Below are positions 57,106-64,000 of a stretch of DNA of 64,000 bases, one piece after another. The DNA lies in contig NZ_ATCL01000022.1 of assembly GCF_000416965.1 (NCBI RefSeq), forward strand, positions 1 to 64,000. The letters run 5' to 3'. Origin of the DNA: Exiguobacterium chiriqhucha RW-2 (GTDB lineage Bacteria; Bacillota; Bacilli; Exiguobacteriales; Exiguobacteriaceae). The position numbers and the translations under genes were made by a program. Each line of letters starts with the position of its first letter. Positions within the stretch are counted from its first letter, which is position 1. Below the pieces are notes generated by a model, which was given only the letters and a program-made list of their open reading frames with translations, did no database searches and was not told where the DNA came from.

Positions 57106-57651
57106 ATGGAGTTTTGGGATGTGTATGATGTGGACCGCAAGAAGACAGGGCGGACGTGGCAACGGGGCACCCGCCTCGAGACAGGTGATTATCACCTCGT
57201 CATCCACGTCTGCATTTTCAACAAAGACGGACAGATGTTGATTCAGCAACGCCAGCCGTTCAAGGACGGTTGGGCGAACATGTGGGACATCACCGTCGGG
57301 GGAAGCGCTACAGTCGGCGATACGAGCCAACAGGCGGCGATGCGCGAACTTGAAGAAGAGATTGGGCTGAAGCTCGACTTAGCCCAAACACGGCCGCATT
57401 TGACGGTCAATTTTGACGAAGGATTCGACGATATCTACCTCGTCGAGACAGAAGTCGATTTGAATCGCCTGACGCTTCAGGAATCGGAAGTGCAGGCCGT
57501 GCAGTGGGCAGATGAGGCGACGATTCTTGAGCGAATTCAAGAAGGGACGTTCATCCCGTATTATGAATCGATGATTTCGCTATTATTTTCGATGCGCAAA
57601 CAGTGGGGCGCCATCTATAGCTATGAAAAGAAGGAATCGAGCCGTGCCTGA
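57106..57651 (+). CDS. Nudix hydrolase 1 with Glu-to-Asp change in the Nudix box
   Basis: A 181-residue Nudix protein similar to the YfcD/isopentenyl-diphosphate-isomerase-like group (WDVYDVDRKKTGRTWQRG.., LVIHVCIFNKDGQMLIQQRQ). The Nudix box should read Gx5Ex7REUxEExGU; here it starts at Gly66 and has Asp72 where Glu is expected, though RELEEEIGL is intact. Catalysis may be lowered or altered. AAAGGGGA precedes the ATG. Its end overlaps the second Nudix gene by 8 nt. Confidence 0.88.
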   Translation: MEFWDVYDVDRKKTGRTWQRGTRLETGDYHLVIHVCIFNKDGQMLIQQRQPFKDGWANMWDITVGGSATVGDTSQQAAMRELEEEIGLKLDLAQTRPHLTVNFDEGFDDIYLVETEVDLNRLTLQESEVQAVQWADEATILERIQEGTFIPYYESMISLLFSMRKQWGAIYSYEKKESSRA

Positions 57652-58219
57652 ACAAGTGGAGTTGTGGGACGTATATACGAAACATCGAGAACGGACGGAT
57701 CGTGTTTGGCGACGCGGTATGCCACCGAACCAAGATGATTGTCATCTGGTGGTACATGTCTGTTTGTTCAATCGACAAGGCGAGATGTTGATTCAACAAC
57801 GGACATCGGATAAAGAGAACTGGCCGAACGGATGGGATGTCACGGTGGCGGGCAATGCGCTGTCAGGCGAGACGAGTCGACAAGCAGCGATGCGTGAACT
57901 GGAAGAAGAAATCGGGTTCGCGATTGACATGACGAACATGCGCCCGCATTTGACGTTCCATTCAGACGGTGTGTTCGATGATATTTATTTAATTGAGACT
58001 GAGGTCGACATCCATGCATTGACGTTGCAACCGAGCGAGGTGCAAGCAGTCCGGTGGGCAGATGAGCAGACCATCTTCGCATTGATGGAGCTGGGACATT
58101 TCATTCCATACAAACGGGCGATGCTATCTTTATTGTTCGCGATGCGGCATCGGTACGGATCATTTCGGCAAGTAGATCAAGGAGGACAAGTGAATGTGGA
58201 GAGCGTATCAGTGGATTAA
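57644..58219 (+). CDS. Nudix hydrolase 2, tandem paralogue
   Basis: A 191-residue paralogue of the preceding protein, sharing the WDVY..RTDRVWRRG and HVCLFNRQGEMLIQQR openings and the IETEVDIHALTLQPSEVQAVRWADEQTI ending. Its Nudix box is canonical (GNALSGETSRQAAMRELEEEIGF, with Glu in place). The GTG start at 57644, 7 nt after AAGGAA, overlaps gene 1. Substrate unknown. It overlaps the DUF1349 gene by 26 nt, so all three are co-translated. Confidence 0.88.
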   Translation: MPEQVELWDVYTKHRERTDRVWRRGMPPNQDDCHLVVHVCLFNRQGEMLIQQRTSDKENWPNGWDVTVAGNALSGETSRQAAMRELEEEIGFAIDMTNMRPHLTFHSDGVFDDIYLIETEVDIHALTLQPSEVQAVRWADEQTIFALMELGHFIPYKRAMLSLLFAMRHRYGSFRQVDQGGQVNVESVSVD

Positions 58220-58766
58220 TGAACCCTTTGATGTGAGCGCCGGTGAGCGTCTGACGTTCCAGACGGCACCCGACACCGACTTTTGGCGGAACACCCATTA
58301 CGGCTTCAACCGGATGACGGCACACGCTTTGGTGACAGACGTGTCGGCCGAGCGGTTCACATGCCGGGCGACGATTGAGATGGAACCGAGCCATACATAC
58401 GATCAGGCCGGCATCCTGTTGTACGTCAACGACGACCATTGGCTCAAGACGTCCGTCGAGTATATCCCGGACGGACCATCACACCTCGGGGCCGTCGTCA
58501 CATCCTTTGGTTATTCGGATTGGTCGACGCGGGATTTCCCGAACAAGGACATTCACGGACGGTTGACGTTCGAACTCGTCTATACAGATGGGGATGTGGA
58601 GGTGTTCTTCGAATACGAGGATGGTACGCGTGAGCAGTTGCGGATTGCTCATCTCCATGACGTGTCGACGTTACGCGTCGGACCGTACGCTTGCAGTCCG
58701 GATACGGAGGCACCTGGGTTCAAAGTCACGATTTCAGATTGGACCGTTACGGAAGCATCGACTTGA
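58194..58766 (+). CDS. DUF1349 concanavalin-like protein
   Basis: A 190-residue beta-sandwich protein of the DUF1349 family (YoaA-like, laminin-G/concanavalin fold). Signature blocks are ATIEMEPSHTYDQAGILLYVNDDHWLKTSVEY and DVEVFFEYEDGT. No signal peptide, so it acts inside the cell; family members may bind sugars. It starts after AAGGAGG inside the Nudix 2 gene and ends at a terminator, closing the LURP-Nudix-Nudix-DUF1349 cluster. Confidence 0.87.
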   Translation: MWRAYQWINEPFDVSAGERLTFQTAPDTDFWRNTHYGFNRMTAHALVTDVSAERFTCRATIEMEPSHTYDQAGILLYVNDDHWLKTSVEYIPDGPSHLGAVVTSFGYSDWSTRDFPNKDIHGRLTFELVYTDGDVEVFFEYEDGTREQLRIAHLHDVSTLRVGPYACSPDTEAPGFKVTISDWTVTEAST

Positions 58767-58787
58767 GTCATCGGTCGATGCTTTTTT
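58753..58787 (+). terminator. DUF1349 gene terminator
   Basis: AAGCATCGAC (58753-58762) pairs with GTCGATGCTT (58774-58783), followed by T. The stem contains the stop codon region. Confidence 0.85.
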
Positions 58788-58818
58788 ATGTCATTTTCAT
58801 TTCACTTCAAGAAAATGG

Positions 58819-58848
58819 TTGAATCGAGGCATGGGAAAAATTTATAAT
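58819..58848 (+). promoter_or_regulatory. GH16 promoter
   Basis: TTGAAT (58819-58824), 18 bp, TATAAT (58843-58848). The start would be near 58855, inside the operator. Confidence 0.75.
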
Positions 58849-58855
58849 AAGATTA

Positions 58856-58883
58856 CCGAAAGCGCTTTCGGAAAGCGGTTTCA
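58856..58883. promoter_or_regulatory. Palindromic cre-like operator of the GH16 gene
   Basis: CCGAAAGCGCTTTCGG (58856-58871) is a perfect 16-bp palindrome of the CcpA/LacI-family type, starting 7 nt after the -10. An overlapping second site follows (CGGAAAGCGGTTTCA, 58869-58883). A bound repressor would block initiation or escape, giving repression in the presence of preferred sugar. Confidence 0.75.
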
Positions 58884-58957
58884 ATTTGTACGTCACTAAA
58901 AGAGGCAAGGTCGATTGCATCGTCCCTGCCTTCATTCATGCCAGAGGAGGAAATGTA

Positions 58958-61348
58958 ATGAAGAAATGGGTCGCACTTGCACTCGGGACTGGTCTTGTCT
59001 TGTCTGCCGCACAAGGCGCATCTGCCGAAAAGCCGGAGAAAAAAGACAACACGAAATGGAAGCTCGTCTGGTCGGATGAGTTTGACCAACCAGAAATCGA
59101 CCAAACGAAATGGAACTTTGACACGGGGAACTGGTTGAAGGATCAAGACGGTACGCCGGTCACACCGGGGTGGGGAAACAATGAGAAGCAATTTTACACG
59201 GACAAAAACGAAAACGCTTTCGTAGAAGACGGAAACCTCGTCATCCGTGCGAAAAAAGAACAAGTGACAGACGAACTTGGGTCATACGATTACACGTCAG
59301 CGAAGTTGACGACCAAAGGTAAGTTCAGTCAAACGTACGGCCGTTATGAGATGCGTGCGAAGCTCCCGACCGGCAAAGGGCTATGGCCGGCGTTCTGGAT
59401 GTTGCCGGAACAGGACCGTTATGGCGCCTGGGCCGCGTCTGGTGAAATCGACATCATGGAAGCATGGGGCAGTCAGCCTGACAAGGTCGCCGGAACAATC
59501 CATTACGGCGAGAACTGGCCGAACAATAAATATACCGGCAAAGACTACCACTTTGAAGAAGGCGACGGCATCGACAAATGGCATACATATGCGGTCGAGT
59601 GGGAGCCAGGCGAGTTGCGTTGGTATGTTGACGGGAAATTGTATCAGACACAAAACGATTGGTACTCGAAAGGGTTGAACCAAGCGACGAAATACAGCTA
59701 TCCGGCACCGTTCGATCAAAACTTCTATTTGATTATGAACTTGGCCGTCGGCGGCTGGTTTGATGGAGACGTCGATGCGACGACACCATTCCCGGCTGAT
59801 ATGAAAGTCGATTACGTTCGCGTCTTCGATTTGAAGAACCGCGACTATCGCGAAGCAGTCGAACCGGTGTATACGGATGAAACGATCGTGCTTCCGGATG
59901 GAGCGAAACAACCGTCTGAAGACGGCAACCTCGTCTACGATCAAGACTACACAGAGCCAATCACGACCGTGACAAACGGTTCGCAGGCACTTGACCCTGT
60001 GAATTGGAACTATGTGGCGCTACCGGACTTCGGTGGAGCTGGATCCATCGACGTGATTGAGCAAACTGGTTCGCGCTTCGCGGATATCTCGATTACGCAA
60101 GCGGGCAGTCAGCCTTACTCGCACCAATTGATTCAAAACGTGTCACTCGGCAAAGGCGGTCACTACAAAGTGTCGTTCGATGCGAGTGCCGACTCGGCCC
60201 GCTCAATCGCTGTCAAAGTCGGCGGTGGACCAGACCGTGGTTACGCCAAATATTCGGATGAAGGTTCGTTCGATTTGACGACCGACGTCCAGACGTACTC
60301 GATGACGTTCGACATGACAGAAGACACGGACCTCGCGGCACGCCTCGAGTTCAACGTCGGCCTCAGCACGGCAGGCGTTCAAATCGGGAACGTGCGCGTC
60401 GAACAGACACCGCGTGAAGCGCTCGACCCGAACGCGACGAAACCGGCGCTCGGAGACGGCAACCATGTCTATAACGGCACGTTCGATCAAGGGGCAATGG
60501 ACCGCTTGACGTACTGGCAGTTTGACCCAGGCGCAACGAAAGGCACAGGCACAGTTGATGAGGAAGCTCGTCACTTCGAGTTCGTGACGAACGCGAAGAA
60601 AGGGCAACCGGCAACGCTCGTCCAAAACGGCATTCAATTGACGGAAGGCCGTGAGTACGTGCTTCGGTTCAACGCGAAGTCGGAACGCATCAAATCGCTT
60701 CAAGTCGGCTTGAATGGATTGGACGGACAAGCGTATCTCCCGCTCCAAGACGTGGCGTTGACGCGCGACTTCCAATCAATTGAAATCCCGTTCACGATGG
60801 AACAAGAGTCGGATTTGTTGAGCCAACTCCAATTCGTGCTTGGTTCGGCTAAAGGTGAAATCACACTCGACGATGTGCAATTACTGGATGTGACACCGGC
60901 CGATGTTGATCCATCACCTCTCAAGAACGGTTCATTCACTGAAGGATTGACGCATTGGGGCTCGTACGTCCACTTTGACGCTCAAGCGGCGGTCGAAGCG
61001 GTGAACGAGGCGGCTCAATTGTCAATCACGCAAGAAGGACAAGAGCCGTGGAGCGTGCTCATGGAGCAGGGTGGTCTCGAGTTACATGCAGGTCAAACGT
61101 ACGTCGTGCGCTTCGATGCTTCGTCGACAGTGGCCCGCAACATGGAAGTGACGATCGAGAACGCAGCCTATACGCGTTACTTGAGCGAAATCGTCCAAGT
61201 TACTCCTGAGACGAAGTCGTACGAGTTCGAACTCACGATGGGGCAGACAGACATGACAGCTATGAAATTCTTGCTCGGTCGCACGGAAGGCTCGCCGCTC
61301 GGCGCGCACGATGTGACGATCGACAACGTCAGCGTGACCGTAAAATAA
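58958..61348 (+). CDS. Secreted GH16 beta-glucanase with three carbohydrate-binding modules
   Basis: An endo-beta-glucanase of GH16 (laminarinase/lichenase type), 796 residues. The signal peptide is MKKWVALALGTGLVLSAAQG with cleavage near ASA. The catalytic motif GEIDIMEAWG (about 162-171) supplies Glu163 as nucleophile and Glu168 as acid/base. After the catalytic domain (to about 290) come three similar beta-sandwich units of the CBM4/9 type (about 325-490, 505-655, 660-796). AGAGGAGG precedes the ATG at 58958; a longer reading from 58886 would skip this site. An additional cre-like sequence lies inside the gene at 59208. Confidence 0.95.
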   Translation: MKKWVALALGTGLVLSAAQGASAEKPEKKDNTKWKLVWSDEFDQPEIDQTKWNFDTGNWLKDQDGTPVTPGWGNNEKQFYTDKNENAFVEDGNLVIRAKKEQVTDELGSYDYTSAKLTTKGKFSQTYGRYEMRAKLPTGKGLWPAFWMLPEQDRYGAWAASGEIDIMEAWGSQPDKVAGTIHYGENWPNNKYTGKDYHFEEGDGIDKWHTYAVEWEPGELRWYVDGKLYQTQNDWYSKGLNQATKYSYPAPFDQNFYLIMNLAVGGWFDGDVDATTPFPADMKVDYVRVFDLKNRDYREAVEPVYTDETIVLPDGAKQPSEDGNLVYDQDYTEPITTVTNGSQALDPVNWNYVALPDFGGAGSIDVIEQTGSRFADISITQAGSQPYSHQLIQNVSLGKGGHYKVSFDASADSARSIAVKVGGGPDRGYAKYSDEGSFDLTTDVQTYSMTFDMTEDTDLAARLEFNVGLSTAGVQIGNVRVEQTPREALDPNATKPALGDGNHVYNGTFDQGAMDRLTYWQFDPGATKGTGTVDEEARHFEFVTNAKKGQPATLVQNGIQLTEGREYVLRFNAKSERIKSLQVGLNGLDGQAYLPLQDVALTRDFQSIEIPFTMEQESDLLSQLQFVLGSAKGEITLDDVQLLDVTPADVDPSPLKNGSFTEGLTHWGSYVHFDAQAAVEAVNEAAQLSITQEGQEPWSVLMEQGGLELHAGQTYVVRFDASSTVARNMEVTIENAAYTRYLSEIVQVTPETKSYEFELTMGQTDMTAMKFLLGRTEGSPLGAHDVTIDNVSVTVK

Positions 61349-61356
61349 TCGAAAGC

Positions 61357-61388
61357 AAGAGCGCCTCGCATGCGAGGCGCTCTTTGAC
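61357..61388. terminator. Bidirectional terminator between GH16 and mprF
   Basis: A perfect 28-bp palindrome (AAGAGCGCCTCGCA with its mirror), 61357-61384. T-runs are short on both sides. Confidence 0.8.
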
Positions 61389-61391
61389 GTT

Positions 61392-63890
61392 TTAAGATTC
61401 TCGTTTCCGGCTGATCAACCGTGCCGTCCTGAGCAAGGACGGGAGCAGTTTCCGACGCTTGCGGATGGCCAAATATCTGGCTTCCCACGTCGGTGTGAAC
61501 TTTCGTTTGAATTGACGGAGCCCGCTGAACGGATAGATGTAACTGATGTTCTCGAAGATGTCGGCCGCAATCCGCTCTGGCCAGTACGCGAATGTGTGCT
61601 CACCGACCGAGGCGAGCGGTGCCATGCCGAGGCCGACGTGGGCATAATCGTTGTCCCGTGCCCACTCGATCACGTGCAGAATCAGCACCTCAATCGATCC
61701 GGGCAGGGCGTCACCGTGAGAGCGCATCAAATCGATGGAGACAGTATCACTGCCGCGGAGCAACGTGATGAAGGCGACGACTTGTCCCGTCTCGTCACGA
61801 AGGAGGGCGACCGGATAGTGGGACAAGGCCTGCTCGTTGAAAAAGCCGAGCGAGAACCCTTTCTCACTTCGATTACCGAGCCAGTCTTCCGAGATGCCGC
61901 GCAATGATGCAGTTAGCTCGAAAGACGGATTCATGACGATGTCAGCCGTATAGCCTCGCTTCGTAAATTGGTTGTGGAGCGAGCGCATGTTGGCACGCTT
62001 TTTGCCAGTGAGCGAGAACGTGGCGACATCAACCGTCGCCTCTTCACCGAGCTTGAAGAAGGTGAACCCGGCGTCGTGCAGGCGCGGCATCCAGTCCGGG
62101 GTGACTTGATAAAAGAGCGGGATATAGCCGAGCCGGTCCGTTTCTTCGATAAAGGCGAGCAATAGGTGTGACGCGGCGTCTCGCGCTCCTTGCACATCCC
62201 CGAGGACGATGGCGTGATTGCCAGATACGGCGAACAAGAGACACGCCTCGTCGTCCGGCCCATAATAGACGAGTTTGTCGTTCATATAGGCCAAGTCGAA
62301 CGCGCTCGTCGTCGCATGCGTGGCTTGAAACGCCGCGAAGCGGGACGGTTCAAACGACGTGCCGAGCTTTGGACGTTTCAACCGGTTGAACAGCGTGAAG
62401 ATGCCAATCAACAGCAGTCCGGACAAAACGACGGCGGCGATGCTCAACGCGGCGGCAGCTTCCGGATCGAAGAAAATCGTGTCGGTCTGACTGAACGACT
62501 GCAGCAGGAACGCATGCGTACCGACATAGAGGCCGACATAGGCGACGTTGCGGACGAAGCGGCTGACGGTCACGATGGAGCGATAGCGTTTGTGCTGGGT
62601 CCGGGTCAACCAGACAAACAAGGCGAACCCACCGACGACGAACGCTTCAAACAGATTGAAGCCGCGCGCGATGACACCGATACTGGCAATGAAAACTGCG
62701 ACCCCGACGAGCCAGAGCACACGCTTCGTCCGAATGTACATCCCGAACGTGGTCAGTAGCGTCAACAGACCGGCCGTGAACAGCGCGAGCGTGCCAACCC
62801 ACTGTAACCAGAGGGCGGTCGAATAGAGCGGTGACACGCTCGGTAACAGCGTCTGGAACCACAAGACGAGGCTCGTCATCAATGCGATCAGGCTTCCGGC
62901 GAGCCGTCCGGTCTTGGCGAGTGTGCGCGACACGATGCGCCAGACGACGGTTCCGATTTCATAAGACGACCCGATGATCGGCTTATACTCGATCTGTTTG
63001 ACGACCTGGTCCCCGAAGACGAGAGCCGCCAAGAACAGGCCGATCATGAACGGGACGATGAAGTAGACAAAGCGATAGACGATCAAAGAAGACAAAACAA
63101 TCTCTTGGTCGATGCCGAGCTGGGTCATCCCGACGAGGTATAATAGATCAAACGAACCAACACCACCCGGGACGAGCGAGACGACCCCGACGATAGTCGC
63201 GACGATGAAGACACCCATCATGGCTGTGAGCGGTGCTTCGCCTCCGAGCAAATGCAGGGCATACAAGGCGACGAGTCCGGCCGTCACCCATTCGGCGAGC
63301 GACGTCGCGATATAGCCGAGCAATGTCGTCCAATCTAAGTTCGAGCGTTTCCGCGTCACGTATATGTAGAGCGGCAGGACGGCGAGTGTCGCGAGGAGCA
63401 CGGGCCAAATCCATTGTTTCGTTCCGGTGAGCACGCCGGCCGGGAAAAGTCCGATGAGCACTCCTGCGGCAAGCAGCGACAAGCCGCTGATGAGCGTCGG
63501 GGTCATCCAACCGATGGCCCGGAGCAAACGCTTCGTATCCGTATACGGTCGATACAGCGACGTCCGGAGCGCGATGCCGATGACGCCGCCAAACCCGATC
63601 ATGCCGTTCATCGCGTTAGTGATCCATGCCGCGCGAAGCAGCTTCGAGAGCGGGAGCTGGACGTCGAGCGAGCGCAGTAGAAAGTAGTCGTATCCGGTCA
63701 TCGTCAAAACGGCGACGAGTCCGAGTCCGATCAAGGCAATCTGTTCGAAGCCCGTCAACGCCTCTAACGTTTGAAACGCCGCGGCGAGCGACAGGTTTTG
63801 GAGCTCCTGACCGCTCTGATAAAGAATCAATCCAATCAATAGGAATGGAAGCAACCATTTCAGTTGTTTCCAGGAAAATCGCTTTTGCAT
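61392..63890 (-). CDS. mprF: Phosphatidylglycerol lysyltransferase/flippase MprF
   Basis: Adds lysine (from Lys-tRNA) to phosphatidylglycerol and flips the product outward, lowering surface charge and protecting against cationic peptides. The ATG at 63890, 9 nt after AAGGAG, gives 832 residues. About 14 N-terminal membrane segments form the flippase; the C-terminal soluble domain (DUF2156) has GDVQGARDA, FFKLGEEATVDVATFSLTGKKRANMRSLHN and YSFRGMA-like end segments (SYIYPFSGLRQFKRKFTPTWEARYLAI). On the lagging strand, convergent with GH16. Confidence 0.93.
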   Translation of the reverse strand: MQKRFSWKQLKWLLPFLLIGLILYQSGQELQNLSLAAAFQTLEALTGFEQIALIGLGLVAVLTMTGYDYFLLRSLDVQLPLSKLLRAAWITNAMNGMIGFGGVIGIALRTSLYRPYTDTKRLLRAIGWMTPTLISGLSLLAAGVLIGLFPAGVLTGTKQWIWPVLLATLAVLPLYIYVTRKRSNLDWTTLLGYIATSLAEWVTAGLVALYALHLLGGEAPLTAMMGVFIVATIVGVVSLVPGGVGSFDLLYLVGMTQLGIDQEIVLSSLIVYRFVYFIVPFMIGLFLAALVFGDQVVKQIEYKPIIGSSYEIGTVVWRIVSRTLAKTGRLAGSLIALMTSLVLWFQTLLPSVSPLYSTALWLQWVGTLALFTAGLLTLLTTFGMYIRTKRVLWLVGVAVFIASIGVIARGFNLFEAFVVGGFALFVWLTRTQHKRYRSIVTVSRFVRNVAYVGLYVGTHAFLLQSFSQTDTIFFDPEAAAALSIAAVVLSGLLLIGIFTLFNRLKRPKLGTSFEPSRFAAFQATHATTSAFDLAYMNDKLVYYGPDDEACLLFAVSGNHAIVLGDVQGARDAASHLLLAFIEETDRLGYIPLFYQVTPDWMPRLHDAGFTFFKLGEEATVDVATFSLTGKKRANMRSLHNQFTKRGYTADIVMNPSFELTASLRGISEDWLGNRSEKGFSLGFFNEQALSHYPVALLRDETGQVVAFITLLRGSDTVSIDLMRSHGDALPGSIEVLILHVIEWARDNDYAHVGLGMAPLASVGEHTFAYWPERIAADIFENISYIYPFSGLRQFKRKFTPTWEARYLAIRKRRKLLPSLLRTARLISRKRES

Positions 63891-63940
63891 CGTATGTGCT
63901 CCTTCTGACAAACTATCGAAATCTTGATTAGCTAAAGTGT

Positions 63941-63952
63941 ACTCAATTGAGT
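63941..63952. promoter_or_regulatory. Palindrome upstream of mprF
   Basis: ACTCAATTGAGT is a perfect 12-bp palindrome about 50 nt before the mprF start. Could be an operator; no known consensus was recognised. The remaining edge sequence to 64000 holds no visible gene. Confidence 0.3.
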
Positions 63953-64000
63953 CGTGTAATCATAGTACGAGTCAGACGGGAAGACGGATTCAAAATAAAT

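Overview
This window is the replication-origin region of a Firmicutes (Bacilli) chromosome. Gene order around dnaA, the walRK operon, Gram-positive ribosome binding sites and protein sequences close to Bacillus homologues all support that. The fairly high GC for a Bacillus relative, the lack of soj and jag at their usual places, and the accessory genes make Exiguobacterium or a close relative the best guess. The genus is an inference, not something read from a marker gene. The 16S fragment at the left edge is too short to decide it.

Layout. At the left edge a 16S rRNA gene starts and runs out of the window on the minus strand. Then, still on the minus strand and reading away from the origin, come dnaA, dnaN, yaaA, recF, gyrB, gyrA and an HD-GYP-like gene. 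oriC is bipartite: a long DnaA-box array upstream of dnaA (about 10.13-10.61 kb), and a second cluster with an AT-rich unwinding element between dnaA and dnaN (8.53-8.71 kb). On the plus strand from 10.8 kb lie rpmH, rnpA, yidC, mnmE, mnmG, rsmG, noc, parB, ychF, rpsF-ssb-rpsR, gdpP, rplI, the replicative helicase gene, purA, the walR-walK-yycH-yycI-walJ-htrA operon, a CxxH/CxxC protein and rlmH. Nearly all core genes are transcribed away from oriC.

From about 37.5 kb the content is accessory. It holds a membrane-anchored coiled-coil protein of unknown role and a four-gene cassette (carrier protein, AMP-forming ligase, MBOAT acyltransferase, SGNH-like protein) behind a promoter that carries a near-perfect Fur box. 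Small metabolic genes follow, then a secreted nuclease, a DUF4317 protein, DbpA helicase, a sarcosine-oxidase-type flavoenzyme, an esterase plus domain-permuted GH3 pair, alkaline phosphatase, a LURP-one/Nudix/Nudix/DUF1349 cluster, a secreted GH16 beta-glucanase and MprF.

How it fits together. Chromosome maintenance is concentrated here: DnaA boxes, two parS sites, one Noc-binding-type site, Noc and ParB. The usual ParA (Soj) gene is missing, and ParB lacks the N-terminal peptide that normally touches ParA. The GH16 enzyme and the GH3 glucosidase could act in sequence on beta-glucans. The GH16 promoter carries a 16-bp palindromic, cre-like operator at its transcription start, and a similar promoter-operator module sits at 46.85-46.95 kb with no gene behind it. 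The most unusual unit is the Fur-box-controlled Dlt-like cassette, which looks like an iron-responsive acylation system for a cell-surface or secreted molecule.
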